From assembly GCF_034424545.1 (NCBI RefSeq), contig NZ_CP139970.1, positions 372,001 through 436,000 of the forward strand: a stretch of 64,000 nt of DNA, written 5' to 3'. How positions within the stretch are numbered: position 1 is the stretch's first letter; each line of letters starts with the position of its first letter. Below, piece by piece: positions 1 through 10,324 of this stretch. This DNA comes from Trinickia caryophylli. GTDB taxonomy: Bacteria > Pseudomonadota > Gammaproteobacteria > Burkholderiales > Burkholderiaceae. The notes below the pieces were generated by a model that saw only the letters and a list, made by a program, of their open reading frames with translations, was not told where the DNA came from and did no database searches. The position numbers were made by a program, and so were the translations under genes.

Positions 1-1082
<1,082 letters not shown>

Positions 1083-1277
1083 GGCAGGGGCACGAAACTC
1101 AAATGGTACGAATGGAAAACGAATGCGACGCACCGGCATGACCGGCGCCGCACGAAAACGTCGATAAATAAATTGCGCCGCGACGCCGGATACCGCGCAC
1201 TTCCGGCACGCTGGCGCAATGGGCCGCCCCCGGCGCGCGCCGCACAGGCAACGCGCGGCGGCGGGGGCATCGGCACG

Positions 1278-2738
1278 TCAGTCGACGTGGTAGTTCGGCG
1301 CTTCCTTCGTGATCTGCACGTCATGCACGTGCGATTCACGCATGCCGGCCGACGTGATTTCGACGAATTGCGCCTTCTCGTGCATTTCCTCGATCGTGCT
1401 GCAACCGCAGTAGCCCATGCTTGCACGCACGCCGCCGATCAGTTGGAACAGGATTGCGTTGACCGAGCCCTTATACGCGACGCGCCCTTCGATACCTTCC
1501 GGCACGAGTTTGTCGATGTTCGCCGAGTTGTCCTGGAAGTACCGGTCGGCCGCGCCGTCCTTCATGGCGCCGACCGATCCCATGCCGCGATACGACTTGT
1601 ACTGGCGACCCTGATAGAGGAACACGTCGCCGGGCGACTCTTCCGTGCCCGCGAACATGCTGCCCATCATCACCGCATCGGCCCCCGCCGCGAGCGCCTT
1701 CGACACGTCGCCCGAAAAGCGCACGCCGCCGTCCGCAATCACGGGCACGCCCGTTCCCTTCAGTGCTTCCGAAACATTGGCGATGGCTGTGATCTGCGGC
1801 ACACCCACGCCCGCGACGATACGCGTCGTACAGATCGAACCAGGGCCGATACCCACCTTCACGCCGTCCGCACCGTATTCGATGAGCGCGCGCGCCGCGT
1901 CGGCCGTCGCGATGTTGCCGCCGATCACTTCCACGTGCGGGAAGCTCTTCTTCACCCAGCGCACGCGCTCGAGCACGCCCTTGCTGTGGCCATGCGCCGT
2001 ATCGACGACGATGACGTCCACGCCCGCCGCCGCGAGCAGCGTCACGCGCTCCTCGTTGTCCGCGCCGACGCCGACGGCCGCACCCACGCGCAGCTTGCCG
2101 TGCTCATCCTTGCACGCTTCCGGATGCTCCGTCTGCTTCGTAATGTCCTTGACGGTCATGAGGCCGCGCAGGTCGAATGCGTCGTTCACGACCAGCACGC
2201 GCTCGAGCCGGTGGCTATGCATAAGCGCCTTCGCTTCGGCGAGCGGCGTGCCCTCCTTCACCGTCACAAGCCGCTCGCGCGGCGTCATGATGCTGCGTAC
2301 GGGCTCGTCGAGCCGGGTTTCGAAGCGAAGATCGCGGTTCGTGACGATGCCGACGAGCCGGGTGCCTTCCACGACCGGAAAACCGGAGATGCCATGCTGT
2401 TGCGAAAGCGCGATCACGTCGCGCACTTTCATTTCGGGCGGCACCGTGATCGGATCGCGCACCACGCCTGACTCGAACCGCTTGACCTTCGCCACCTCAC
2501 GAGCCTGCTCGACCGCAGTCAGATTCTTGTGGATGATGCCCACGCCGCCTTGCTGCGCCATGGCGATGGCAAGACGTGCTTCCGTAACCGTGTCCATCGC
2601 GGCGGACACGAGCGGCATGTTCAGGGCGATGGAGCGGGTCAGCTTGGTCTTGAGGCTGGTGTCGCGCGGCAGAACGTCGGAGAAGGCCGGGACGAGGAGC
2701 ACATCATCGAACGTGAGTGCTTTCTGGATCAGACGCAT
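1278..2738 (-). CDS. guaB: Inosine-5'-monophosphate dehydrogenase
   Basis: Oxidises IMP to XMP with NAD+, the committed step to GMP. The 486 residues match the usual bacterial length. The N-terminus ([20 protein letters not shown]) is typical. Two CBS domains occupy roughly residues 90-205, and the catalytic loop [10 protein letters not shown] places the active-site cysteine at residue 303. It is followed by guaA, so both GMP-specific enzymes are probably made from one transcript. A good sigma70-like promoter and a perfect palindrome lie directly upstream (separate entry). Confidence 0.98.
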   Translation of the reverse strand: MRLIQKALTFDDVLLVPAFSDVLPRDTSLKTKLTRSIALNMPLVSAAMDTVTEARLAIAMAQQGGVGIIHKNLTAVEQAREVAKVKRFESGVVRDPITVPPEMKVRDVIALSQQHGISGFPVVEGTRLVGIVTNRDLRFETRLDEPVRSIMTPRERLVTVKEGTPLAEAKALMHSHRLERVLVVNDAFDLRGLMTVKDITKQTEHPEACKDEHGKLRVGAAVGVGADNEERVTLLAAAGVDVIVVDTAHGHSKGVLERVRWVKKSFPHVEVIGGNIATADAARALIEYGADGVKVGIGPGSICTTRIVAGVGVPQITAIANVSEALKGTGVPVIADGGVRFSGDVSKALAAGADAVMMGSMFAGTEESPGDVFLYQGRQYKSYRGMGSVGAMKDGAADRYFQDNSANIDKLVPEGIEGRVAYKGSVNAILFQLIGGVRASMGYCGCSTIEEMHEKAQFVEITSAGMRESHVHDVQITKEAPNYHVD

Positions 2739-3049
2739 GGCAAATCCTATAGGCGCAAAAGCGAATTATACGCGATACCTCCCTGCTTTTCACTGTCCGG
2801 ACAGCAGGTTAGCGACTTTTCCACCCGGCGGCTCGCCCCCTTCTTTCGCTTTCCGGTTCGCCTGATGTTCGGTCGTTTTTCGTTTGCCCAACGCACCCCG
2901 ATAAACGCAACGCACAAAATTGCGCCAGATCAACCGGGACGCCGGCCCTCGAAGCCCGCAACCGCAAGGCAGCCCCGAGCAAGGCGGCCCGGACGACCGT
3001 TCGTGGACGCGAGGTGGAAAGAGAGCGTGCCCGATCGAGCGAGATCGGC
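2739..3049. other. Gap between ratB and guaB; guaB control region
   Basis: These 311 bp contain no convincing gene. The guaB-proximal part holds the promoter and palindrome listed separately. The rest is C-rich on the plus strand, with a small dyad (CCGATC...GATCGG near 3028-3045) close to the end of ratB that lacks a T-run, so it is not a clear terminator. Confidence 0.6.
2765..2804 (-). promoter_or_regulatory. Putative guaB promoter with overlapping palindrome
   Basis: On the minus strand a perfect TATAAT (bases 2765-2770) stands 17 bp from GTGAAA (2788-2793), a four-of-six match to the -35 consensus. Transcription would start about 20 bp before the guaB ATG at 2738. The perfect 12-bp palindrome CTGTCCGGACAG (2793-2804) touches the -35 box, a position typical of an operator. 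No regulator is identified; a purine-responsive one would fit the gene but is only inference. Confidence 0.5.
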
Positions 3050-3382
3050 TCAGCGGGAATCCTTCGGGAGCCATTTGCGGCCCTCGATGGACCCCTCGCG
3101 GCGCGTCTTGTCCACGCGGCGCTGACGCGCCACCTTCGGATCGACGATGAGCGGGCGGTAGATTTCGACGCGATCGTGCTCGACAAGCGGCGTATCGAGC
3201 GTCTTCAGCTTGCCGTAAACGCCCACTTTCGCCACCGCAGCGTCGATTTCGGGGTGGCGTTCGGCGATGCGGCTGGCCTCGATGGCATCACGTACCGTCG
3301 CGCCCGCCGGCAGTTCCACGGCAATGAGCGTCTGGGCGCCGGGCAGCGCGTAGCAGACTTCGACGGAAATCCGCCCGCTCAT
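3050..3382 (-). CDS. ratB: RnfH/RatB family small protein
   Basis: A 110-residue member of the RnfH (UPF0125) family with a ubiquitin-like beta-grasp fold, starting MSGRISVEVCYALPGAQTL and containing the conserved VGVYGKLKTLDTPLVEHDR core followed by RVEIYRPL. The basic tail (RRVDKTRREGSIEGRKW) is usual. Its ATG overlaps the ratA stop codon by four bases (ATGA), so translation is probably coupled. Family members pair with ratA and smpB across proteobacteria, as here. Its biochemical role is unsettled: RnfH was named from rnf operons, RatB from its toxin-antitoxin-like pairing with RatA. Confidence 0.92.
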   Translation of the reverse strand: MSGRISVEVCYALPGAQTLIAVELPAGATVRDAIEASRIAERHPEIDAAVAKVGVYGKLKTLDTPLVEHDRVEIYRPLIVDPKVARQRRVDKTRREGSIEGRKWLPKDSR

Positions 3383-3816
3383 GGCTTGCCGTAGCGCACG
3401 TCGGCGCGCTTCACGAACGATTCGACGAATGTGTTGGCAATGTGGTTGAACACGGGCCCGATGATTTTTTCGAGCAGGATGCTCGAAAACTCGTAATGGA
3501 GCGCAAACTCGATCTTGCAGGCATCGCTGCGCAGCGGCGTGAAGCGCCAGTAGCCCGTGAACTTGCGAAACGGCCCGTCGGCGAACTCCATGTCGATGCG
3601 CGTGGGCCGCTCGTGCGTGTTGTGCGTGGCGAAGTGCTGCTTGATGCCCTTGAAATTGATGTCGATGCGCGCTTCCATCCTGTGCTCGTCCCGGTGCCGA
3701 ATCTCGACGCCCCCGCACCAGGGCAGGAAGTTCGGGTAATCGGCGACGTCCGTCACGAGATCGAACATCTGTTCCGCCGAGTGACGGATCAATACGGTTT
3801 TTTGAACATCGGCCAT
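3379..3816 (-). CDS. ratA: START-like ribosome-association protein RatA/PasT family
   Basis: A 145-residue SRPBCC/START-fold protein (MADVQKTVLIRHSAEQMFDL...). Conserved stretches include VTDVADYPNFLPWCGG and the C-terminal IGPVFNHIANTFVESF. E. coli RatA/PasT was reported to bind the 50S subunit and block 70S formation; related proteins act as coenzyme Q-binding chaperones (Coq10). Both roles are known of the family, and the sequence does not decide between them. It is the first gene of a two-gene unit with ratB and diverges from smpB across 97 bp. Confidence 0.93.
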   Translation of the reverse strand: MADVQKTVLIRHSAEQMFDLVTDVADYPNFLPWCGGVEIRHRDEHRMEARIDINFKGIKQHFATHNTHERPTRIDMEFADGPFRKFTGYWRFTPLRSDACKIEFALHYEFSSILLEKIIGPVFNHIANTFVESFVKRADVRYGKP

Positions 3817-3874
3817 AAATGCACTGCTCGGCGAAAGGGAGCGAACATAGCGGCGTGGAGCAGCGCCGCTTTGC

Positions 3875-3890
3875 TAAAATTGCAATTTTA
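3875..3890. promoter_or_regulatory. 16-bp perfect palindrome in the ratA/smpB divergent promoter region
   Basis: The sequence TAAAATTGCAATTTTA reads identically on both strands. It is the only AT-rich patch between ratA and smpB. It supplies a TAAAAT -10-like hexamer in each direction, 24 bp before the smpB ATG (3914) and about 60 bp before the ratA ATG (3816). No good -35 element was found on either side. A shared site for two divergent promoters is inferred. Confidence 0.4.
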
Positions 3891-3913
3891 AACGAGTTGG
3901 ACGCCCTCCATTC

Positions 3914-4360
3914 ATGAGCATCATCGACAACAGAAAAGCCTTCTTCGACTACTTCATCGAAGAGCGCTACGAAGCAGGGCTCGTGCTCGAGGGATGGGAA
4001 GTCAAAGCCCTGCGCGCCGGACGTGGCCAGATCAAGGAAGGCTACGTCGTCATTCGCGACAGCGAGCTCTTTTTGATCGGCGCGCATATCAGCCCGCTGC
4101 CCGAAGCGTCCACGCACGTGACGCCCGACCCGATCCGCACGCGCAAGCTGCTGCTGCATGCCGACGAAATCAAGAAACTGATCGGCAAGGTCGAGCAGCG
4201 CGGCTATACGCTTGTGCCGCTCAACTTTCACTACAAGGGTGGGCGCGTCAAATGCGAGATCGGCCTCGCCAAGGGCAAGAAACTGCACGACAAGCGCGAG
4301 ACCGAGAAAAAGCGGGATTGGGAGCGCGAAAAGGCGCGGCTCATGCGTACCGCCACCTGA
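3914..4360 (+). CDS. smpB: SsrA (tmRNA)-binding protein
   Basis: Binds tmRNA and brings it to stalled ribosomes for trans-translation. The 148 residues show the SmpB hallmarks: [63 protein letters not shown] (shown here in overlapping pieces) and a basic helical tail ending KARLMRTAT that enters the ribosomal A site. The ATG at 3914 has no strong Shine-Dalgarno sequence, but it fits the conserved N-terminus [14 protein letters not shown]. The gene converges on the qmcA-like gene with an 18-bp gap. Confidence 0.97.
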   Translation: MSIIDNRKAFFDYFIEERYEAGLVLEGWEVKALRAGRGQIKEGYVVIRDSELFLIGAHISPLPEASTHVTPDPIRTRKLLLHADEIKKLIGKVEQRGYTLVPLNFHYKGGRVKCEIGLAKGKKLHDKRETEKKRDWEREKARLMRTAT

Positions 4361-4378
4361 GCCCGCGCCGGCTGCGCG

Positions 4379-5317
4379 TCAGCGCCCCGCCTCCGCCTGC
4401 GCGGTTTTGCCGCGGTTCACGATCGTCAGCGCCGACGAGATCATCGTGCTGAGATCGGACATATTGCCCGGTACGATCAGCGTATTGCCCGCCTTCGCGA
4501 GGTTCGCGAACGCGTTGACGTACTGTTCCGCCACCTTCAGATTCACGGCATCCATGCCGCCCGTCGACTGAATCGCGTTCGCGATCTTCTGGATGGCCTG
4601 CGCGTTGGCCTCCGCCACAGCGAGAATCGCCGCGGCCTCGCCCTGCGCCTGGTTGATAGCGGCCTGCCGCTCGCCCTCCGAGCGCTGAATCGCAGCCTCG
4701 CGCCCGCCTGCGGCGATATTGATCTGCTCCTGCTTGCGGCCTTCCGACGCGGCGATCAGTGCCCGCTTTTCGCGCTCGGCCGTGATCTGCGCCTGCATGG
4801 CGTGCAGGATTTCCTTCGGCGGCGTGAGATCCTTGATCTCGTAGCGCAGCACCTTCACGCCCCAGCTCGTGGCGGCTTCGTCGAGCGCGTCCACCACGCT
4901 GCGGTTGATCAGATCGCGCTCCTCGAACGTCTTGTCGAGCTCGAGCCGGCCGATGACCGAGCGCAGCGTCGTCTGCGACAGCTGCGTGATCGCCACCACG
5001 AAGTTGCTGGACCCGTAAGACGCCTTCATCGCATCGGTGACCTGGAAATACAGCACACCATCGACCTGCAACTGCGTGTTGTCACGCGTGATGCAGACCT
5101 GCGCCGGCACGTCGAGCGGAATTTCCTTGAGCACGTGCTTGTAGGCGACGCGGTCGACGAATGGCAGCACCATATTCAAGCCCGGCGCGAGCGTGGCGTG
5201 GTAGCGCCCGAAGCGCTCGACTACCCAGGCGTGCTGCTGCGGCACGATCTTGATGGTCTGCGCCGCAATGACGATGACGACGACCAGCAGCACGGCCCCG
5301 ACGATGGTCATGTCCAT
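4379..5317 (-). CDS. qmcA: SPFH/band-7 (QmcA/stomatin-like) membrane protein
   Basis: A 312-residue stomatin/prohibitin-family protein. One N-terminal transmembrane helix (MTIVGAVLLVVVIVIAAQTI) is followed by the SPFH core (VPQQHAWVVERFGRYHATL; RDNTQLQVDGVLYFQVTD) and a long Ala/Glu/Gln-rich coiled coil near residues 175-250. Such proteins form large oligomeric rings in the inner membrane and work with NfeD partners in membrane microdomains and quality control. The gene lies three bases after the nfeD stop, behind a good Shine-Dalgarno sequence (AAAGGAG), so the two are an operon. The symbol rests on family similarity only. Confidence 0.9.
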   Translation of the reverse strand: MDMTIVGAVLLVVVIVIAAQTIKIVPQQHAWVVERFGRYHATLAPGLNMVLPFVDRVAYKHVLKEIPLDVPAQVCITRDNTQLQVDGVLYFQVTDAMKASYGSSNFVVAITQLSQTTLRSVIGRLELDKTFEERDLINRSVVDALDEAATSWGVKVLRYEIKDLTPPKEILHAMQAQITAEREKRALIAASEGRKQEQINIAAGGREAAIQRSEGERQAAINQAQGEAAAILAVAEANAQAIQKIANAIQSTGGMDAVNLKVAEQYVNAFANLAKAGNTLIVPGNMSDLSTMISSALTIVNRGKTAQAEAGR

Positions 5318-5320
5318 TGT

Positions 5321-5797
5321 TCACTCCTTTGTTGTGGTGAGCGGATGATGTGGCTTGCCCGGCGGCGGGCGCTTTTCGACAACCACGAGACAACTGCCGC
5401 GCACAGCCGCAATCTCGTAGACGCGGGCATCGGCGCGTTCTCCTGGCGCGAGCTCGACGTCCCATTGCGCTCCGCGATATGGCACGCGCGCATAGCCGCC
5501 CTGCCAGACCGGCACCTCGACGATGGCACCGATATCCGGATTGACGTCGGGATTCGATGCGGCGTCGCGACGCTGCCGGCGGCGGCCAGGCTTCGAGCGG
5601 CGCAGCATGATCACGGCCGCAAGCGCCACGAGCGCGGCGCAGACGAATTGGAGGCCGGCATCGGCGCCTGCCAGACGCGCGAGCGCACCGGCCACGAAGC
5701 CGAGCGCAACCATGAGCAGATAGAAAGTGCCCGTGAGCAGTTCGGCGACGATCAATAGCCCCGCGCCGATCCACCACAAATATTCGTTCGGGCTCAT
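5321..5797 (-). CDS. NfeD-like membrane protein
   Basis: A 158-residue short NfeD-family protein without the protease domain of long NfeD forms. It begins MSPNEYLWWIGAGLLIVAEL and has two hydrophobic segments around residues 6-30 and 42-64. An Arg-rich linker leads to the C-terminal OB-fold (GAIVEVPVWQGGYARVPYRG...AVRGSCLVVVEK). The ATG at 5797 was chosen because it has GGGAG upstream; the frame stays open further 5', but that would run into the ppsA terminator. Translation is closely followed by the SPFH partner. Confidence 0.88.
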   Translation of the reverse strand: MSPNEYLWWIGAGLLIVAELLTGTFYLLMVALGFVAGALARLAGADAGLQFVCAALVALAAVIMLRRSKPGRRRQRRDAASNPDVNPDIGAIVEVPVWQGGYARVPYRGAQWDVELAPGERADARVYEIAAVRGSCLVVVEKRPPPGKPHHPLTTTKE

Positions 5798-5837
5798 CGT
5801 TGGTCTCCCGGTATCTGAGTGCAAGCCGCCCGCCCAA

Positions 5838-5870
5838 GTAAAAACGCCCCGGTGCGAGCACCGGGGCGTT
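5838..5870 (-). terminator. Rho-independent terminator of ppsA
   Basis: A 12-bp perfect stem (AACGCCCCGGTG, 5843-5854, with its complement at 5859-5870) around a four-base loop. On the minus strand it is followed by a run of five T. It lies about 40 bp beyond the ppsA stop codon and 40 bp before the nfeD start, so it separates the two units. Confidence 0.85.
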
Positions 5871-5907
5871 ATAGCATGAAGCATTGCACCGTAGGCGGTG
5901 CGGCGCT

Positions 5908-8313
5908 TTATTTCGCCGCTGCCTTGGCGAGCGCCTGCCAGGTCTCGATGATCGTATCGGGATTCAGCGAAATCGAAGCAATACCCTCGTCACTGAGCCA
6001 TTGCGCGAAGTCGGGGTGATCCGATGGGCCCTGGCCGCAGATACCGACGTACTTGCCGAGACGACGGCACGTTTCGATCGCGCGCTTGAGCAGGAACTTC
6101 ACCGCTTCGTCGCGCTCGTCGAAATCGGCCGCGAGCAGTTCCATGCCCGAATCGCGATCGAGGCCGAGCGTGAGCTGCGTGAGGTCGTTCGAGCCGATCG
6201 AGAAGCCGTCGAAGTACTCGAGGAACTGCTCGGCCAGAATCGCGTTCGACGGAATCTCGCACATCATCACGAGGCGCAGGCCATTTTCGCCGCGCTTCAG
6301 TCCGAAGTTCGCGAGCATACCCACCACGCGCTCGGCCTGCTTGAGCGTACGCACGAACGGCACCATGATCTCGACGTTCGTCAGCCCCATGTCCTCGCGC
6401 ACGCGCTTGAGCGCGAGACACTCCATCTCGAACGCCTGGGCGAAGTCCTGCGCGATGTAGCGCGAGGCGCCGCGGAAGCCGAGCATCGGATTTTCCTCGT
6501 CCGGCTCGTAACGCGAGCCGCCGATCAGCTTCTTGTACTCGTTCGACTTGAAGTCGGAAAGACGCACGATGACGGGACGCGGATAGAACGCGGCCGCGAT
6601 TGTGGCAATACCCTCGGTCAGCTTGTCGACGTAGAACGCCCGCGGCGAGGCATGGCCACGCGCGACGCTCTCCACGGCTTTTTTGAGATCGGTGTCGACA
6701 TTCGGGTACTCGAGAATCGCCTTCGGGTGGACGCCGATGTTGTTGTTGATGATGAACTCGAGCCGCGCGAGACCCACGCCTGCGTTCGGCAATTGCGCGA
6801 AATCGAACGCCAGCTGCGGATTGCCGACGTTCATCATGATCTTGACCGGGATCTCGGGCAGCTCACCACGCTCGATCTCGGTAACTTCGGTCTCGAGCAG
6901 GCCGTCGTAAATCTTGCCTTCGTCGCCTTCGGCGCACGAAACGGTCACGAGCGTGCCGTCCTTCAGCACGTCGGTGGCATCGCCACAGCCGACCACCGCC
7001 GGCACGCCGAGCTCGCGCGCAATGATCGCCGCGTGGCAGGTACGCCCGCCGCGATTCGTGACGATTGCCGAAGCACGCTTCATCACCGGCTCCCAGTTCG
7101 GGTCGGTCATGTCGGCAACGAGCACGTCGCCGGGTTGCACGCGCTCCATCTCGGCCGGATCGTGAATCACGCGCACCGGGCCCGCACCGATCTTCTGACC
7201 AATGGCCCGGCCCGTGGCCAGGACGGTCGACTGGCCCTTGAGCTTGAAGCGCTGCTCGATCTTGCCCATGTTCTGGCTCTTCACCGTTTCAGGACGCGCC
7301 TGGAGGATGAAGATCTTGCCGTCGCGGCCGTCCTTGCCCCACTCGATATCCATCGGGCGCTTGTAATGCTGCTCGATGATCACCGCGTACCTGGCAAGCT
7401 CGATCACGTCCTCATCGGTGATCGAGAAGCGGTTGCGCTGCTCGTGCGCCACGTCCACGGTCTTCACGCGGCCCGGCTCGCCCGGCTTCGTGAACTCCAT
7501 TTTGATCAGCTTCGAGCCGATCGAGCGGCGAATGATCGGGTACTTGCCCTGCGCGAGCGTCGTCTTGAAAACGTAGAACTCGTCCGGATTCACCGCGCCT
7601 TGCACGACGGTTTCGCCCAGGCCATAGCTCGAGGTGATGAAGACGGCGTCCTTGAAGCCCGACTCGGTGTCGAGCGTGAACATGACGCCGGCTGCGCCCA
7701 CGTCGGAGCGGACCATGCGCTGCACGCCGGCCGACAACGCCACTTCGGCGTGCGTGAAACCCTTGTGGACGCGATACGAGATAGCGCGGTCGTTATAGAG
7801 CGACGCGAACACGTGCTTCATGCGATCGAGCACGTCCTCGATGCCAACCACGTTCAGATAGGACTCCTGCTGCCCCGCGAACGAGGCATCGGGCAAGTCC
7901 TCGGCCGTAGCCGACGAACGCACGGCGAACGAGAGCTCCTCGGGCGAGCTCTTTTGCAGTACCTCGAACTGCTCGCGGATCCCGGCTTCGAGACGCGGCT
8001 GCAGCGGCGCATCGACGATCCACTGACGGATCTCGGCGCCGGCCGCAGCCAACGCCTTCACGTCGTCGATATCGAGCGACTCGAGGCGAGCGGCAATGCG
8101 CTCGGTCAGATCGTTGTGCTTCAGGAAGTCGCGAAAGGCGAGCGCCGTCGTGGCGAAGCCAGTGGGCACGCGCACGCCGGCCTCGGCCAGCTGGCTGATC
8201 ATCTCGCCGAGCGAGGCGTTCTTGCCGCCCACAATCTCGACATCGGTCATTCGCAACTGTTCGAACGGAACTACATACGCCTGGTCCTTTGCGACGTTTG
8301 CTGCGTTAGTCAT
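5908..8313 (-). CDS. ppsA: Phosphoenolpyruvate synthase
   Basis: Converts pyruvate and ATP to PEP, AMP and phosphate for gluconeogenesis. The 801 residues match the family. In order: an N-terminal ATP-grasp domain ([33 protein letters not shown]), the central phosphohistidine domain ([20 protein letters not shown]) and the C-terminal PEP/pyruvate barrel ending with the active-site cysteine context [12 protein letters not shown]. The ATG at 8313 follows an AGGGG ribosome-binding site; upstream codons in frame lack one. It is divergent from ppsR, the regulator that phosphorylates and dephosphorylates this enzyme, which supports both calls. Confidence 0.98.
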   Translation of the reverse strand: MTNAANVAKDQAYVVPFEQLRMTDVEIVGGKNASLGEMISQLAEAGVRVPTGFATTALAFRDFLKHNDLTERIAARLESLDIDDVKALAAAGAEIRQWIVDAPLQPRLEAGIREQFEVLQKSSPEELSFAVRSSATAEDLPDASFAGQQESYLNVVGIEDVLDRMKHVFASLYNDRAISYRVHKGFTHAEVALSAGVQRMVRSDVGAAGVMFTLDTESGFKDAVFITSSYGLGETVVQGAVNPDEFYVFKTTLAQGKYPIIRRSIGSKLIKMEFTKPGEPGRVKTVDVAHEQRNRFSITDEDVIELARYAVIIEQHYKRPMDIEWGKDGRDGKIFILQARPETVKSQNMGKIEQRFKLKGQSTVLATGRAIGQKIGAGPVRVIHDPAEMERVQPGDVLVADMTDPNWEPVMKRASAIVTNRGGRTCHAAIIARELGVPAVVGCGDATDVLKDGTLVTVSCAEGDEGKIYDGLLETEVTEIERGELPEIPVKIMMNVGNPQLAFDFAQLPNAGVGLARLEFIINNNIGVHPKAILEYPNVDTDLKKAVESVARGHASPRAFYVDKLTEGIATIAAAFYPRPVIVRLSDFKSNEYKKLIGGSRYEPDEENPMLGFRGASRYIAQDFAQAFEMECLALKRVREDMGLTNVEIMVPFVRTLKQAERVVGMLANFGLKRGENGLRLVMMCEIPSNAILAEQFLEYFDGFSIGSNDLTQLTLGLDRDSGMELLAADFDERDEAVKFLLKRAIETCRRLGKYVGICGQGPSDHPDFAQWLSDEGIASISLNPDTIIETWQALAKAAAK

Positions 8314-8650
8314 ACAAGCCCCTAAGTGTGAAAGAAATTCTCGGTTGCGCACGCGGGCTTGGACGCGCGCGCTCCGATTGCGGAGCCTCGCGCATCATGC
8401 GCAACCTGTTGGAGAAGCAATCGCCAACAAAAACTGATAGCAATTGCTTATCCAACAGGTTGTCGCTATTTTACCCTCGTGCCTCGCCAAATAGTGGCCG
8501 GCGCGCGATAATTGCGCACTTCCACGCTGGGAATGGCCGTTCGGGCCTGTGTCGGCCCGCTCCAACCGGCTGGCCGGCCTTGGCCGCCCGCCATCGTGGG
8601 ACCTGTTCAACCGCCCTGAGCGCAGCCCGCTGCCCTTCCGAGTTTGTTCG
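8314..8650. other. ppsA/ppsR divergent intergenic region
   Basis: These 337 bp hold no gene but must contain both promoters. The most visible element is the 19-bp inverted repeat at 8403-8461 (separate entry), placed in an AT-richer patch between the two starts. Confidence 0.6.
8403..8461. repeat. 19-bp inverted repeat between ppsA and ppsR
   Basis: The left arm AACCTGTTGGAGAAGCAAT (8403-8421) pairs with ATTGCTTATCCAACAGGTT (8443-8461): 18 of 19 positions complementary, the outer 11 perfectly, with a 21-base loop. There is no T-run on either side, so it is not a standard terminator. It lies about 90 bp before ppsA and 190 bp before ppsR. It could be a double operator or form an RNA hairpin in a leader. 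Confidence 0.75.
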
Positions 8651-9463
8651 ATGCCGCCCACCGTATTCATCGTTTCCGACGGTACCGGGATCACTGCCGA
8701 GACGTTCGCGCATTCGATCCTCTCCCAATTCGACCAGAAATTCCGCCTCGTGCGCGTGCCGTTCGTCGACTCGGCGGACAAGGCCTATGCGACCGTCGAG
8801 AAGATCTGCGAAGCGGGCACGCTCGATGGCCGCAGGCCGATCGTCTTTACGACGCTGGTCGATAGCGCCTCGAACGCGATCGTCAAGAATTCGGACGCAC
8901 TCGTGCTCGACATCTTCCAGCAGTTCGTCGAGCCGCTCGAGGTCGAACTCGACATGAAGTCGACGCACGCCATCGGCCGCGGCCATCAGAACGCGGACAC
9001 CGAGGAATACAAGAAGCGCATCGAAGCGATCAACTTCTCGCTCGCGCACGACGACGGCCAGTCGAACCGCAGCCTCGCCGACGCCGACGTGATCCTGATC
9101 GGCGTCTCGCGCAGCGGCAAAACGCCAACGAGCCTCTACCTCGCGATGCAGTACGGCGTGAAGGCAGCCAACTATCCGCTCATTCCCGAGGATTTCGAGC
9201 GCAGCAAGCTGCCGAGCGCGCTCGATGCTCACCGCGACAAACTGTTCGGCCTGTCCATTGATGCGCAACGGCTTTCCGAGATTCGCAACGAGCGGCGCCC
9301 AGGCAGCAAGTACGCCGCGCTGGAAAATTGCCGCTACGAGATCAACGAAGCGGAAGCGATGATGCGTCGGGAAGGGATCAAGTGGCTCTCGTCGACACAC
9401 AAGTCGATCGAGGAAATAGCGACCACGATCCTGCAGGAAATCAAGATCGAGCGGACGGGCTAG
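8651..9463 (+). CDS. ppsR: PEP synthase regulatory protein (bifunctional kinase/pyrophosphorylase)
   Basis: Inactivates PpsA by ADP-dependent phosphorylation of a threonine and reactivates it by phosphorolysis (DUF299 family). The 270 residues start [19 protein letters not shown] and carry the P-loop [15 protein letters not shown] at residues 151-165, followed by the conserved region [14 protein letters not shown]. The ATG at 8651 gives the conserved family N-terminus; earlier in-frame starts only add low-complexity sequence. It is divergent from its target ppsA and converges on the RNA methyltransferase gene. Confidence 0.97.
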   Translation: MPPTVFIVSDGTGITAETFAHSILSQFDQKFRLVRVPFVDSADKAYATVEKICEAGTLDGRRPIVFTTLVDSASNAIVKNSDALVLDIFQQFVEPLEVELDMKSTHAIGRGHQNADTEEYKKRIEAINFSLAHDDGQSNRSLADADVILIGVSRSGKTPTSLYLAMQYGVKAANYPLIPEDFERSKLPSALDAHRDKLFGLSIDAQRLSEIRNERRPGSKYAALENCRYEINEAEAMMRREGIKWLSSTHKSIEEIATTILQEIKIERTG

Positions 9464-9475
9464 GGCCGCGCGGGC

Positions 9476-10264
9476 TTAGCGCGTTTCGCCGCGCTGCTGG
9501 CGGCATTGCTCGAAGAGGCAGATGGCCGCCGCGGCGGCCACATTGAGCGACTCCATGCCACCGGGCTGGGGAATCGTAAGCCGGTAGGTGACTGCACGCC
9601 GCCATGCGGCGGAAACGCCTGCGCCTTCGTTGCCGAACACCCAGGCTACCGGCCCGGACAGGTCGCACTCGTAAAGCGGTTCGGCCGCATGCGAATCGGT
9701 GATCGCCACCGGCACCGCCAGGCGCTCGATCAACGTCTGGGCATCGACATCTTCGTGTATGCCGACGAGAAAATGGGCGCCCATCGCCGAGCGCAGCACT
9801 TTCGATGACCATGCGTAGGCCGTGCCCGGCGCGCAAAAGACGTGCTTGACGCCCGCCGCGGCCGCCGTGCGGAGAATCGAGCCGACGTTGCCCGCATCCT
9901 GCACGCCGTCGAGCACAACGCAGGTTTCGTCGACACGTTCGGGCAAGGCTGCCGCGAGTTTAGGCACGACGAAGAGCATTCCCACGCCGTTCACGACGTT
10001 CGACAACTGCCCGAAAAGCGCCTGCGGCAGTGTGACGACGCGTGAAGCATCGACACGCGCGACGATCGCGCGCGCCTCGTCCTGAGCGAGCGCCTCGTCG
10101 GTCACGACACAGGTTTCGGGCTGTCCGGCCGCATCAAGATAAGCACTCGCGAGATGCAAACCCTCGAGCAGTGCATGAGCGCTTTTGCGCTGCTGGTGGG
10201 TGGAGCCGGCGAGCGCTTTCAGGCGCTTGTATAACGGATTGTCGCGGGAAGTGATCGCTTTCAC
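9476..10264 (-). CDS. TrmH/SpoU family RNA 2'-O-methyltransferase
   Basis: A SAM-dependent ribose methyltransferase of the trefoil-knot SPOUT class, about 262 residues. An N-terminal substrate-binding domain (ITSRDNPLYKRLKALAGS) is followed by the three SpoU motifs: DGVQDAGNVGSILRTAAAAG, WVFGNEGAGVS and IPQPGGMESLNVAAAAAI. The target is probably rRNA (RlmB-like), but tRNA cannot be excluded. The start is uncertain: GTG at 10264 gives the conserved VKAITSRDNP, while a TTG at 10282 would add six residues; neither has a clear ribosome-binding site. It is the last gene of the long minus-strand series, 60 bp after rnhB. Confidence 0.9.
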   Translation of the reverse strand: MKAITSRDNPLYKRLKALAGSTHQQRKSAHALLEGLHLASAYLDAAGQPETCVVTDEALAQDEARAIVARVDASRVVTLPQALFGQLSNVVNGVGMLFVVPKLAAALPERVDETCVVLDGVQDAGNVGSILRTAAAAGVKHVFCAPGTAYAWSSKVLRSAMGAHFLVGIHEDVDAQTLIERLAVPVAITDSHAAEPLYECDLSGPVAWVFGNEGAGVSAAWRRAVTYRLTIPQPGGMESLNVAAAAAICLFEQCRQQRGETR

Positions 10265-10324
10265 GGCGGGCAACGAAGGCAAACGAAAACGGGAGACGTC
10301 AGCGCCCAGGGGCGCCGCGCGCGG

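Noticed and set aside
5884..8325. An 813-codon open frame antisense to ppsA
   Set aside because: ppsA is unmistakable on the minus strand. The opposite frame is Arg/His-rich, as expected of a codon shadow.
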